Below, one piece after another: positions 18,991-28,862 of a stretch of DNA of 64,000 nt. A model generated the notes under the pieces. It searched no databases and was not told the DNA's origin. It worked only from the letters and a program-made list of their open reading frames with translations. How positions within the stretch are numbered: position 1 is the first letter of the stretch; each line of letters starts with the position of its first letter. A program made the translations under genes and the position numbers. The stretch lies in the NCBI RefSeq assembly GCF_014643835.1, contig NZ_BMKD01000001.1, forward strand, positions 1,426,001-1,490,000, given 5' to 3'. Origin of the DNA: Mucilaginibacter rubeus (GTDB lineage: Bacteria; Bacteroidota; Bacteroidia; Sphingobacteriales; Sphingobacteriaceae).

Positions 18991-20412
18991 TTATTCTTCC
19001 TTTAATTTATAAAACCTGTTATCGAAATTAACCAAAAATAATTCGGTGGTAGCTCGGGTGAGCGCGGTATAAAACCATCGCAAAAAATCCATATTGATCA
19101 TCTCATCGGTTACATACCCCTGATCAACAAAAACTGCATCCCATTGTCCACCCTGTGCTTTATGGCAGGTAATTGCATAGGCAAATTTTATTTGCAAGGC
19201 ATTGTAATAAGGATTAAGCTTCAGCTCATTGTGCATGGCCCTTTTATTAGGTAAATGTTCATAATCCTTCATTACTTCCTGGTAAAACCGTTTCTGATCA
19301 TCCTGGCTTAACGCGGGCGAATCGGCATAAAGCGTATCAAGCAAAACCTTACAATCAAGGGTTGGATCTTCGGCATAGTCAATAAATTCCAGCTGCACAT
19401 CGGCAAAACGAAAACCATACATCTCTTCGGTGCGGCGTACTTTTACTATACGGGCAATATCGCCGTTGGCAATAAACGCGGTACTATTTTCATCTTTATC
19501 CTGCAGCCAAAAGTAATTATTCTTTACTATCATGATCTGATCGCCGCCGGTAAGCTCCTCCTCCCGGTATAAAATGCGGTTTCGAATTTGCCCGTTGTAC
19601 AAATTGGCATTTTTGTTTGAGCGGCAAATGATAAGTGTACGATCATAGCCGTATTTGCGATAGGCATATTCCAAACCTTCAGGCAATCGCTCGCCGGTCA
19701 TCCTGAAAACATCTTTAAACCCCTTGGTCACAATTTTAGGGATCTCTATGATCTCCTCACGGATCAGATCGCGGATATTGGTGGCATTATATAAGATACC
19801 CGAATTCTTTTGCTGGCGCAAAACCTCGGTAAGCTCATAACTGAATATCGACAGGCCAAATTTATCGCCCATAAGCTGCACGTCGAGCGCAGGGCTATCG
19901 TCGGCTCCTACAGGCGGTAACTGTGCGGTATCACCTACCAGTATCAGCTTGCAGTTTTTATCATTATAAACATATCTTAGTAAATCAAATAATAACGACA
20001 CGTGATTGCTGCCCATGGCCTCATCCGAGATCATGGAGGCCTCATCAACAATAAAAAGCGTATCGCTGGCCAGGTTATCGGCAAGGGCAAAACCATCATC
20101 GATCGTCAAGGCCGATTTTTTACGGTAAATGCGCTTATGAATTGTAAAAGCTTTTCGCCCGGAGTAATTGGTAATGACCTTGGCGGCACGTCCGGTTGGG
20201 GCAAGCAGCACGGCTTTATAGTTATAATGCTTCAGTGCCTTTACCAGCGCGCCCACGATAGTTGTTTTCCCGGTGCCGGCATAGCCTTTCAGAATAAAGC
20301 ATTCGTCGCCTTCGGTACTTTTTAAAAAGGCATGCAGCTTGCTAAAAAGTTCCGTTTGCTGGCCTGTTGGCTCATGCGGGAATGACTGGCGGATATGATC
20401 GGGACTTGACAC
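18991..20412 (-). CDS. RecD-like / Dda-type ATP-dependent DNA helicase
   Basis: 473 residues, superfamily 1B helicase. Walker A is GYAGTGKTT (about 43-51), Walker B TLFIVDEASM, motif III LVGDTAQLPPVG, and the C-terminal UvrD_C_2 part has AITCHKAQGGQWDAVFVD and FYTALTRATTELFL. There is no N-terminal RecD interaction domain, so it is a stand-alone 5'-3' helicase acting on DNA ends or stalled forks. The start used is GTG at 20412. The -7 box of the divergent gene lies 46 bases away. Confidence 0.88.
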   Translation of the reverse strand: MSSPDHIRQSFPHEPTGQQTELFSKLHAFLKSTEGDECFILKGYAGTGKTTIVGALVKALKHYNYKAVLLAPTGRAAKVITNYSGRKAFTIHKRIYRKKSALTIDDGFALADNLASDTLFIVDEASMISDEAMGSNHVSLLFDLLRYVYNDKNCKLILVGDTAQLPPVGADDSPALDVQLMGDKFGLSIFSYELTEVLRQQKNSGILYNATNIRDLIREEIIEIPKIVTKGFKDVFRMTGERLPEGLEYAYRKYGYDRTLIICRSNKNANLYNGQIRNRILYREEELTGGDQIMIVKNNYFWLQDKDENSTAFIANGDIARIVKVRRTEEMYGFRFADVQLEFIDYAEDPTLDCKVLLDTLYADSPALSQDDQKRFYQEVMKDYEHLPNKRAMHNELKLNPYYNALQIKFAYAITCHKAQGGQWDAVFVDQGYVTDEMINMDFLRWFYTALTRATTELFLVNFDNRFYKLKEE

Positions 20413-20457
20413 CCTGCAAAAATGATGATAAGTAATTTAATTCAGTAAGATTAGTTT

Positions 20458-20465
20458 TACATTTG
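20458..20465 (+). promoter_or_regulatory. -7 box immediately before a start codon
   Basis: TACATTTG matches TAnnTTTG and ends 5 bases before the ATG at 20470. Transcription would then begin at or within a few bases of the start codon, which suggests a leaderless or near-leaderless mRNA. Confidence 0.4.
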
Positions 20466-20469
20466 ACCC

Positions 20470-20943
20470 ATGGAATTTGACGAAAACAAAGAGGAAGAAA
20501 AATACAGCGAAGACGATTATGTAGATATTTACTCCAAAAGGGCGATATTTTGGTTTTCGTTTTTTAACCTGATATTTGGCGGTGTACTGCTGGTTATCAA
20601 TTTATACAATGCAGGTTACAGAAAGGCGGTTCCGGCGGTGCTGGCCTTTGTATTATTTTTTTCCTATCTCTCCTACTTTGTTATCATGCATTCGGGCGTT
20701 GACCTGCAACAGGTTGTTGACGCCATGAACGTAACGGCCAAAGGCGGCCAGCCAACACCAGCGCAGGTTACAGCAATGCTTTCGGTAGCAGGCCTTAACA
20801 TAGGTTTTGGGCTGATTGGTGCTTTGATTCTAAGCCAGTTTTTTTTCAGGAGATATTTTCCGGATAATGATTATTATCCTAAGCCTGTAGGGTTGCCAAT
20901 TTTGATCTTTATCATCCTGATGATATTAACCCGCATTTTATAA
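20470..20943 (+). CDS. Hypothetical four-helix membrane protein
   Basis: 157 residues. An acidic N-terminus (about residues 1-18) is followed by four hydrophobic segments near 27-47, 50-71, 100-124 and 139-157. The loop between helices 2 and 3 is predicted extracytoplasmic by length. I do not recognise a family. It lies between a divergent helicase gene and DUF3822-rsmD, with its own -7 box. The last helix runs to the C-terminus. Confidence 0.7.
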   Translation: MEFDENKEEEKYSEDDYVDIYSKRAIFWFSFFNLIFGGVLLVINLYNAGYRKAVPAVLAFVLFFSYLSYFVIMHSGVDLQQVVDAMNVTAKGGQPTPAQVTAMLSVAGLNIGFGLIGALILSQFFFRRYFPDNDYYPKPVGLPILIFIILMILTRIL

Positions 20944-20992
20944 CAGCATACCAATTTGGGCTGCGGTAATTACTGTATCTGCCAAAAAATAT

Positions 20993-21000
20993 TACTTTTG
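20993..21000 (+). promoter_or_regulatory. -7 box for DUF3822-rsmD
   Basis: TACTTTTG matches TAnnTTTG and ends 11 bases before the ATG at 21012, giving a very short leader. A -33 element at the normal distance is not apparent. Confidence 0.45.
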
Positions 21001-21011
21001 TTAAAACCGGT

Positions 21012-21824
21012 ATGAACGAACACAATTATACTTACCACGATGATAACTTTAGTTTAGATAAAACTGAGGATTATACTTTATTAATACAGGTTGAAGACAA
21101 ATCGTTTTCGTACGCCATAAGTAATAACGGCAAGCTAATAGCCTGGGCCGAAAATTACCCATTTGATGAGCTAAGCGATCCGCAGGAATTGCTTGACCTG
21201 CTGTCGGCCAAATACGGGCAAATGATTATCGGTTTACCAGCTCATAGCTTTACGCTGGTGCCGGCAGAATTGTTTAGCGGTGAGCGCCTGCCGAACCTGG
21301 CCCGTTTCCTGGATGTGAAAGCCGACAGCAAAGTTATAGCCCAGGTATTAGATAAGGAAAATATCATCGTATACAATACCAGCGAGGCCATTGTGAGTAC
21401 CGCGGAAGAATTTGGCATCCGTAATACCGTTTTTACATCAAAAGGCTGGTTAACTGCCATTGCCCAAAACAATCCCGGCACCGATTGCCTTTACCTCAAT
21501 ATTGAAAAAGAAAAGGTGGAGATAGCTCATTTTGCATCCGGCAAACTGCGTTTCTATAACTCTTTTGAATTTAATGGCGATGATGAACTGGTTTACTTTA
21601 CTGTGCTGGTTGCCAATGAACTTAACCTCGAAGCTAAATATACCAGCTTGTATGTAAGCGGTAACATTGATGCCGACAGTAAAGGACTAAGCCGCCTGGC
21701 CGAATTTTTCAAAGCGGCCGAAGTCAATAATTTACAGGTGTTACAATTACCCGCGGAGGTTGTAGCTCACAGGGTGTTATCAATAGCGGCTCTTTCATTA
21801 TGCGCATTATCGGAGGCAGTTTAA
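21012..21824 (+). CDS. DUF3822 family protein
   Basis: 270 residues. The sequence matches the DUF3822 style: an N-terminal strand pair (YTLLIQVEDKSFSYAI), IGLPAHSFTLVPAELF, and FFKAAEVNNLQVLQLP near the end. It is an ASKHA-like (actin-like) fold by appearance. DUF3822 genes sit directly upstream of rsmD across Bacteroidota, as here. The 3' end overlaps rsmD by 25 bases in another frame, so the two are co-translated. Molecular function is unknown. Confidence 0.85.
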   Translation: MNEHNYTYHDDNFSLDKTEDYTLLIQVEDKSFSYAISNNGKLIAWAENYPFDELSDPQELLDLLSAKYGQMIIGLPAHSFTLVPAELFSGERLPNLARFLDVKADSKVIAQVLDKENIIVYNTSEAIVSTAEEFGIRNTVFTSKGWLTAIAQNNPGTDCLYLNIEKEKVEIAHFASGKLRFYNSFEFNGDDELVYFTVLVANELNLEAKYTSLYVSGNIDADSKGLSRLAEFFKAAEVNNLQVLQLPAEVVAHRVLSIAALSLCALSEAV

Positions 21825-22336
21825 AAGGCTTAAGGCTTAATCCGCCAAAAAATCTTCCTGTTCGTCCTACAACCGATTTGGCAAAAGAAGCTTTATTTAA
21901 TATCCTGCTTAACCAAATAGAATTTGAAGGCATTAAAGTGCTTGACCTGTTTAGCGGCACCGGCAACATCTCGCTTGAATTTGCTTCACGCGGAGCTTCA
22001 GAAGTTATATCTGTCGACAGGAGTATTCATTGCGTTAATTATCTTAAAGATACCTCACGGCAGCATAAGCTTACGCAAATAAAAACTTACCGCGAAGATG
22101 TATTCAAATACCTGAATATTGAAACGGAACAATACGACCTGATATTTGCCGACCCGCCGTATGACCTGAACAGGATCCCCGATTTGCCAAAAGTTATTTT
22201 TGAAAAGAACCTGCTTAAACCTGATGGCCTCTTAATTGTTGAACACCAGTCCCTGCAAAATTTGAGCAATCATCCCTCTTTTGTTGAACAAAGAAAATAC
22301 GGGCATTCGTCATTTTCGTTTTTCAGACCGGTTTAG
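21800..22336 (+). CDS. rsmD: 16S rRNA (guanine(966)-N2)-methyltransferase
   Basis: 178 residues. The N-terminus MRIIGGSLKGLRL...VRPTTDLAKEALFNIL is the RsmD signature. VLDLFSGTGNISLEFASRGA is the SAM-binding motif I, and FADPPYDL (Asp118-Pro-Pro-Tyr) is the catalytic motif IV for N2-guanine methylation. It modifies G966 of 16S rRNA in the assembling 30S subunit. It overlaps DUF3822 at the start and by 4 bases a convergent DeoR gene at the stop. Confidence 0.95.
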   Translation: MRIIGGSLKGLRLNPPKNLPVRPTTDLAKEALFNILLNQIEFEGIKVLDLFSGTGNISLEFASRGASEVISVDRSIHCVNYLKDTSRQHKLTQIKTYREDVFKYLNIETEQYDLIFADPPYDLNRIPDLPKVIFEKNLLKPDGLLIVEHQSLQNLSNHPSFVEQRKYGHSSFSFFRPV

Positions 22337-23085
22337 ATATCTGCCTTTAAAATAACTATCCCGCTTTCTTTAAAGCCCTTTAACCGCTCAGGATCTGCAT
22401 TGGTAATGATCGCGTTGATGATATCTAAGCCTGCAAAATTAAGGTATGTTTCCTTGCTTATTTTGCTGATATCACACAGAATATAGGTAAATGCGCTGCT
22501 TGCAGCGAAAGCTGTTGTAATGGATGCTTCATGTTCACTATTGGCGAACAATCCTGCTTCCGAAATACCGTCAACACCCAAAAAAGCTTTGGTTGCCCTA
22601 TACTTTTGAATATGCTCAATAGCTGTAGTTCCATGTACAGCCTGTCGCTCTTTATCTAGCTCCCCTCCTATTATATTAACACTCACAGCGCTATCCTGAA
22701 GCTCATATACTACAGGCAATGAATTTGTTATAACCTTTATCTTCTTGTTTTTAATGAACTGGCATAACCTGAAAACAGTACTTCCGCAATCCATAAAAAT
22801 AATATCCCCGTCGCTGATTTGTGATGCGGCCCTGCGGCAAATGGCATCTTTAACAGCTGCGTTTTGAGCGCTTTTATTCACAAAGCTATGTGGCTTTTCG
22901 TGAGGATTAACTTTTGTTGCTCCTCCACGAGTACGGTAAAGCAATCCATCGGCTGCTAACTGGTTCAGGTCGCGGCGCGCTGTAATTTCCGAAATGTTCA
23001 GTTCGGCAGCCAATTGCTTTATATCAACCTCTCCGGTTTGACTGAGCTGCTCAATTATTTTTTGTTTTCTTTTTGGAAAGTTCAT
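22333..23085 (-). CDS. DeoR/GlpR family transcriptional regulator
   Basis: 250 residues. The N-terminal DeoR helix-turn-helix (KQLAAELNISEITARRDLNQLAADGLLYRTRGGAT, about 21-56) is followed by the DeoR sugar-phosphate sensor domain with GDIIFMDCGSTVF and ITNSLPVVYEL. Such proteins repress sugar catabolism genes and are released by a sugar phosphate. The gene ends 4 bases inside the rsmD end (convergent) and is divergent from nudK 60 bases away, so nudK is a possible target, though this is only context. Confidence 0.9.
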   Translation of the reverse strand: MNFPKRKQKIIEQLSQTGEVDIKQLAAELNISEITARRDLNQLAADGLLYRTRGGATKVNPHEKPHSFVNKSAQNAAVKDAICRRAASQISDGDIIFMDCGSTVFRLCQFIKNKKIKVITNSLPVVYELQDSAVSVNIIGGELDKERQAVHGTTAIEHIQKYRATKAFLGVDGISEAGLFANSEHEASITTAFAASSAFTYILCDISKISKETYLNFAGLDIINAIITNADPERLKGFKESGIVILKADI

Positions 23086-23145
23086 TTTATTAATCCTATT
23101 TTAGTTCAAAAATAATCATTATTAATCATAAACGATCAAAAAGAA

Positions 23146-23721
23146 ATGAATCAAATCAAAATACTTAATACCGATATTTTATCAGATAACTGGTACGTCC
23201 TTAAAAAAGTAACTTACGAGGTTACGGAAAAAGACGGTAATACCACTGTGCAAAGCCGCGAAGCTTATGACCGTGGCAACGGCGCAACCATTTTGCTTTA
23301 TAATAAAGCACAGTCATCTGTAATATTAACCAGGCAATTCAGGCTGCCAACCTATATCAACGGCAACCCCGACGGAATGCTGATTGAATGTTGTGCCGGC
23401 TTGCTTGATAAGGATAATCCGGAAGATTGCATCCGTAAGGAAACTGAGGAAGAAACCGGTTATAAAATAACGGATGTTAAAAAGATTTTCGAAGCTTATA
23501 TGTCGCCGGGTTCTGTTACCGAAATCGTTTACTTTTTTGTTGCCGAATATGCCAAAGAAATGAAAGTTAGCGATGGCGGTGGGCTCGCCCACGAAAATGA
23601 AAATATTGAAGTTTTAGAGCTGCCATTCAGCGAAGCCCTTCAAATGGTAAAAACCGGCGAAATAAAAGATGGCAAAACAATTATGCTTTTACAGTATGCT
23701 CAATTAGCTTCGATGGTTTAG
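23146..23721 (+). CDS. nudK: NUDIX hydrolase, GDP-mannose pyrophosphatase NudK-like
   Basis: 191 residues of NudK type. The N-terminal domain-swap region ([15 protein letters not shown]) and [12 protein letters not shown] precede the Nudix box [22 protein letters not shown] (about 85-107), and [20 protein letters not shown] follows. NudK proteins hydrolyse GDP-mannose to GMP and mannose-1-phosphate. Related ADP-ribose pyrophosphatases are similar, so the substrate is likely but not proven. Confidence 0.85.
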   Translation: MNQIKILNTDILSDNWYVLKKVTYEVTEKDGNTTVQSREAYDRGNGATILLYNKAQSSVILTRQFRLPTYINGNPDGMLIECCAGLLDKDNPEDCIRKETEEETGYKITDVKKIFEAYMSPGSVTEIVYFFVAEYAKEMKVSDGGGLAHENENIEVLELPFSEALQMVKTGEIKDGKTIMLLQYAQLASMV

Positions 23722-23850
23722 GTTGTTTTAGTGATCAAATGAATGGTTCAACTTGTCAGATATAAAGCTGCTCATTAAATAATGCCGATAAAAGGCAAAA
23801 AACAACCGTTCATTTAAGCAACCCAATCAACTATTCATTAATTTTACTGC

Positions 23851-24312
23851 ATGAAGATAGCCCTTTTTCCAGGTTCATTTGATCCGCTTACTAAAGCTCA
23901 TGTTGATATTGTGAAACGATCTGTTGAGCTTTTTGATAAGCTTTACATAGGTATCGGCGTGAACAGCAGCAAAAAGGGCTTGCTGAGTGTTGAACAGCGC
24001 GAACAAATGATCAGGGCAGTTTTCGCGCACGACGAACGGATCCATGTGATAGCCTATGAAGGCCTTACTGTCGATTTTTGCAAAAGCATAGGCGCCGCTT
24101 ACATGATCAGGGGGATCCGTACCGTATCAGACTTTGAGTATGAAAAAGCGATCGCCCAGATGAACCATTCGCTGGCACCCGACATCGAAAGCATATTTAT
24201 CGTAAGCAAACCAGGCTATTCATCCATCAGTTCAACCATTGTGCGCGAAATCATCCGCTATAATGGCGATGTAAGCCAGTTTATTCCGAAAGAGGCATTA
24301 CCTTATTTGTAA
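23851..24312 (+). CDS. coaD: Phosphopantetheine adenylyltransferase
   Basis: 153 residues. ALFPGSFDPLTKAHVDIVKRS contains the nucleotidyltransferase motif (here T-K-A-H in place of T-x-G-H). RGIRTVSDFEYE and the C-terminal SSISSTIVREI are CoaD-specific. It adenylates 4'-phosphopantetheine in CoA synthesis. Its last 32 bases overlap the end of a convergent NUDIX gene. Confidence 0.96.
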   Translation: MKIALFPGSFDPLTKAHVDIVKRSVELFDKLYIGIGVNSSKKGLLSVEQREQMIRAVFAHDERIHVIAYEGLTVDFCKSIGAAYMIRGIRTVSDFEYEKAIAQMNHSLAPDIESIFIVSKPGYSSISSTIVREIIRYNGDVSQFIPKEALPYL

Positions 24313-24919
24313 CCAGCTTTTCCTTGTGCAACACATCCATAATAGATGGAAAGGTGTTTTCAATTATCGGTTCAATATGGTGATGTTCAAACCAGCGCAC
24401 ATCGGTAATACCCTCTTCTTTTTGAGGTTTCAGCTTTTCTTTACCCTTACTTGTCATGGCAAACCAATGCGTTTTCTTAAGCACTACCTCGCCGCGGTTC
24501 ACATATACGTGGTATGTTTTACAAATTTTCTCTCCTAGTTCGCTTACTTTTATACCGCACTCCTCCTCTACTTCGCGCACCGCCGCTTCTTTTACCTTTT
24601 CGTCTTTTTCTATTTTGCCTTTGGGCAGGTCCCATTTATCATTACGATAAATGAATAAATATTGCCCCTTAGTGTTCATAACCAGGCCCCCTGCCGCTTC
24701 AATAAGTGTAATATTCTTTTTAACGGCTTTAAGATACACCTTAGCGTTGGCTGTTTTTATGTAGAACAGTTTGTTAGGATTAGCGAGGATCCAGGTATAT
24801 ATAATTTTAAGGTCAAAGGTCTCTGCATCAAGCCTTTCAAAATTATCTGCATGCTTTGGTTCAGATTCTGTGAGCAGGATAACCTTTTCGTTAATATAAA
24901 TTCTGTATTTTTGAGCCAT
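24281..24919 (-). CDS. NUDIX hydrolase
   Basis: 212 residues from the ATG at 24919 (MAQKYRIYINEKV). A longer frame to 24994 exists, but its extra N-terminus runs antisense into pyrE and is poor protein. A ~70-residue N-terminal part precedes the NUDIX fold with ITLIEAAGGLVMN, KWDLPKGKIEKDEKVKEAAVREVEEEC (Nudix box, about 115-138). The substrate is unknown. The start codon overlaps the pyrE start in a shared CATG, and the 3' end overlaps coaD. Confidence 0.88.
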   Translation of the reverse strand: MAQKYRIYINEKVILLTESEPKHADNFERLDAETFDLKIIYTWILANPNKLFYIKTANAKVYLKAVKKNITLIEAAGGLVMNTKGQYLFIYRNDKWDLPKGKIEKDEKVKEAAVREVEEECGIKVSELGEKICKTYHVYVNRGEVVLKKTHWFAMTSKGKEKLKPQKEEGITDVRWFEHHHIEPIIENTFPSIMDVLHKEKLVTNKVMPLSE

Positions 24920-25577
24920 GTTTACTAATAATGAGATCGAACAACAAGTAGCCGAATTCCTGCTGCAAATTAAAGCAATTAAATTACAACCCAATAATCC
25001 TTTTACATGGGCATCGGGCTGGAAATCTCCAATTTACTGCGATAACCGCGTTACACTTTCTCATCCAACTATCCGCACTTACATCAGGCAGCAATTAGTG
25101 GCAGCCATACAGGATAAATTCGGGGCGGTTGGCTGCATTGCAGGTGTGGCAACCGCAGGTATACCGCAAGGTGCATTAGTAGCCCAGGAATTAGGCCTTC
25201 CATTTATCTATGTACGTTCAAAACCTAAGGAGCATGGTACAGGCAGCATGATTGAAGGCGATGCCGCTACTACATCAGGCAAGCGGGTTGTAGTTATTGA
25301 AGATTTGCTTTCCACCGGTAAAAGCAGCCTGCAGGCCGTTGAAGCGTTGCGTGCCGCAGGTTATGACGTTGCGGGCCTGGCGGCGATATTTACTTATGGC
25401 TTTGATATTGCCGACGAAAACTTTAAACAGGCCAACTGCCCATACGTAACCCTGTCAAACTATAACGCGCTTGTTAAATACGCGGAAGAACATCAGTTTA
25501 TTAACGAAAAGGATGTAAACCTGCTCAAACAGTGGCGCGAAAACCCATCAACCTGGGGCGAAATGGCTGCAAGTTAA
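24918..25577 (+). CDS. pyrE: Orotate phosphoribosyltransferase
   Basis: 219 residues, type I phosphoribosyltransferase fold. FTWASGWKSPIYCDNR (about 29-44) is the PyrE N-terminal signature. VRSKPKEHGTGSMIEG and the PRPP loop VVVIEDLLSTGKSSLQ (about 120-136) are conserved. It makes OMP from orotate in pyrimidine synthesis. The ATG at 24918 sits in a CATG that also starts the divergent NUDIX gene, so any promoter must lie inside the NUDIX coding sequence. Confidence 0.96.
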   Translation: MFTNNEIEQQVAEFLLQIKAIKLQPNNPFTWASGWKSPIYCDNRVTLSHPTIRTYIRQQLVAAIQDKFGAVGCIAGVATAGIPQGALVAQELGLPFIYVRSKPKEHGTGSMIEGDAATTSGKRVVVIEDLLSTGKSSLQAVEALRAAGYDVAGLAAIFTYGFDIADENFKQANCPYVTLSNYNALVKYAEEHQFINEKDVNLLKQWRENPSTWGEMAAS

Positions 25578-25631
25578 GACCGTTGATTTTTTTGATTTCG
25601 ATGATTTTTAGATTGTTCGTCAGCGTAATTT

Positions 25632-25672
25632 GTCTCAAATCTCAAATCTCAAATCTAATATCTCAAATCTAT
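25632..25672. repeat. Short tandem repeat of a TCTCAAA unit
   Basis: Four to five heptad-like units (TCTCAAA / TCTAATA variants) lie just upstream of the SRPBCC start. Translated upstream of ATG 25675 they give low-complexity residues, which argues that the longer TTG-initiated frame is not the real start. Confidence 0.6.
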
Positions 25673-25674
25673 CC

Positions 25675-26070
25675 ATGAATACATTCACTAGTACGATAAG
25701 TATTAACAAGCCTTTAACGGAGGTTTACGATTTCCTGGCCGATTTCAATAATCACCGTCAGCTGATGCCTGATAATATCCAGGAATGGACATCCACCCGG
25801 GATGAAGCCCGTTTCAGTATCCAGAATATGGCCAAGCTTGCTTTGAAAATTGAGGAGCGTGTGCCCGGTCAGCTGATAAGGATCATACCGGCCGAGAAAC
25901 CACCATTTAACCTGGAACTAAAATGGTCGTTATCTTTCAATAACGACCATACTGATATTTTATTCACCATTGGCGCAGAGCTTAGCATGATGATGAAAAT
26001 GCTGGCATCAGGTCCGCTTCAAAAATTGGCCGACCATGAAACACAAAGCTTATTTAATATTTTAAACTAA
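25675..26070 (+). CDS. SRPBCC (START-like) family protein
   Basis: 131 residues from ATG 25675. The sequence has the helix-grip pattern: TSTISINKPLTEVYDFLADFNNHRQLMPD at the start, a core strand LALKIEERVPGQLIRIIPAE, and a long C-terminal helix ending LQKLADHETQSLFNILN. Such proteins bind hydrophobic ligands, but the ligand is unknown. It follows pyrE by 97 bases and may be co-transcribed. Confidence 0.8.
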   Translation: MNTFTSTISINKPLTEVYDFLADFNNHRQLMPDNIQEWTSTRDEARFSIQNMAKLALKIEERVPGQLIRIIPAEKPPFNLELKWSLSFNNDHTDILFTIGAELSMMMKMLASGPLQKLADHETQSLFNILN

Positions 26071-26109
26071 GCTTAGGGCGTTGCCCTAAATCTTATAATT
26101 AATATATTT

Positions 26110-26223
26110 TTAATATACTTTGCGCTTTTGTGTATTGTTGATGGCTATTACCACATTGATGATAATTAAACCTATAATTAATGCTCCCATGACCATTGTT
26201 AAATAATTTAAATAAATTTTCAT
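26110..26223 (-). CDS. Possible 37-residue single-helix membrane peptide
   Basis: An ATG at 26223 on the minus strand opens a 37-codon frame ending at TAA 26110. It encodes a short polar N-terminus, one hydrophobic helix (about residues 8-28, with GALIIGLIIINVVIAI), and a basic end NNTQKRKVY. This is the shape of small bacterial membrane proteins, with positive residues predicting an inside C-terminus. It lies in an otherwise empty 390-base spacer. Not verified by homology. Confidence 0.4.
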   Translation of the reverse strand: MKIYLNYLTMVMGALIIGLIIINVVIAINNTQKRKVY

Positions 26224-26432
26224 ACTGTATGTTAGTCAAAGGCTGTACCATTATATTATAACCGGTTAGATATAGCGATTAAACGTATTAAATATACTTT
26301 TAGTTTATACTCCATTATCATTTCTGTGTAATTGTGTACCCATGGATTTAATTTTATGGGGAAAAATTGCTGCTCAAAAAATCCCCATCCATAATATCAG
26401 CACCATATATCGTTAAAATGAAGATTTTACCG

Positions 26433-26440
26433 TACTTTTG
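26433..26440 (+). promoter_or_regulatory. -7 box for the ABC-F gene
   Basis: TACTTTTG matches TAnnTTTG and ends 20 bases before the ATG at 26461. No TTTG at the normal -33 position was found. Confidence 0.45.
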
Positions 26441-26451
26441 CGCCAAATTAG

Positions 26452-28089
<1,638 letters not shown>

Positions 28090-28109
28090 TAACCGGTAAG
28101 GAATATATG

Positions 28110-28145
28110 AGGCCTGGTAGTATAATACTACCGGGCCTTTATATT
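28110..28145 (+). terminator. Terminator after the ABC-F gene
   Basis: AGGCC-T-GGTAGTAT pairs with ATACTACC-G-GGCCT (28110-28138), followed by a T-rich stretch. It lies 20 bases past the stop and also before the end of the convergent small gene. Confidence 0.88.
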
Positions 28146-28151
28146 TTATAA

Positions 28152-28334
28152 CTATAATAAGTTAAACCCGGTGGCCTGCGTTTCGAGCTGATTAATAGTA
28201 GATTCGTCGCTAAACAAGTAAAAATGATCTTTAGTATACGAATATTGAACATTTAAGCCGTTTTGGGCAATGAAATCTTTAACAACGCTTTCATACAGCA
28301 GCTTGTTAATTTTGAGTAATTTTCTTTTTTTCAT
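28152..28334 (-). CDS. Hypothetical 60-residue protein
   Basis: A short basic N-terminus (MKKRKLLKINKLLYE) and a mixed alpha/beta remainder (FIAQNGLNVQYSYTKDHFYLFSDES) make a globular-looking small protein. It starts at a clear ATG and sits downstream of a terminator in the convergent orientation. No family recognised. Confidence 0.5.
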   Translation of the reverse strand: MKKRKLLKINKLLYESVVKDFIAQNGLNVQYSYTKDHFYLFSDESTINQLETQATGFNLL

Positions 28335-28602
28335 GAGAGATAGATATTAAGTTTTACAATTTAAGCAGCTTTTGTTAAAATTCCAACAAAAAAATTAACA
28401 TTTTGTTATGAAGTTGCTATAATTAACTTTTTTTTGGCCGAGCCGGGAATAAAATGAACACCAGGAAGATGAAAGCGGGTTATTACTCCAACCTTTAATT
28501 TTACAATAAGCAGATTAAAATAATTAATAACCATGAGTAATTCCGCCTGCTGAAAAAGAAAATAATTTGCATATTTGCAACCCAGCAAAAGCTGGCACAT
28601 AT

Positions 28603-28675
28603 GACTCCGTAGCTCAGCTGGTAGAGCAAATGACTCTTAATCATTGGGTCGAGAGTTCGAATCTCTCCGGGGTCA
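28603..28675 (+). tRNA. tRNA-Lys(CUU)
   Basis: 73 bases. The acceptor GACTCCG pairs with CGGGGTC (28668-28674), with discriminator A at 28675. The D arm is GCTCAGCTGGTAGAGC. Anticodon stem AATGA/TCATT holds loop CTCTTAA with CTT at 28636-28638. T arm GAGAGTTCGAATCTCTC. CCA is not encoded. A short hairpin CCAGC-AAAA-GCTGG precedes it by 7 bases. Confidence 0.96.
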
Positions 28676-28685
28676 CTTTTCAGGC

Positions 28686-28715
28686 AAGTTGTCAATTTTA
28701 TTGACAACTTTTTTT
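28686..28715 (+). terminator. Terminator of tRNA-Lys; copy A of a recurring hairpin
   Basis: AAGTTGTCAAT and ATTGACAACTT with a 3-base loop form an 11-bp stem followed by a T-run. Nearly the same hairpin occurs at 40146-40174 and, inverted, at 59492-59522. Confidence 0.92.
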
Positions 28716-28862
28716 ATGACTTCACAACCGATAAATAGGCCGTGTTTGGCATCGACAGATGTTTCTAATTAAAATGAGCCCTGGCTTTAATCAACCACCC
28801 GTTGAATTTGTATCAATATTTTCTTAGGTTTGAGAAAACTACAAACTACCTAAACTCAATTG

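Noticed and set aside
24920-24994. N-terminal extension of the NUDIX gene
   Set aside because: It is antisense to pyrE codons and lacks a domain; ATG 24919 fits the family.
25630-25674. TTG-initiated extension of the SRPBCC gene
   Set aside because: It translates a short tandem DNA repeat; the ATG at 25675 begins the real fold.
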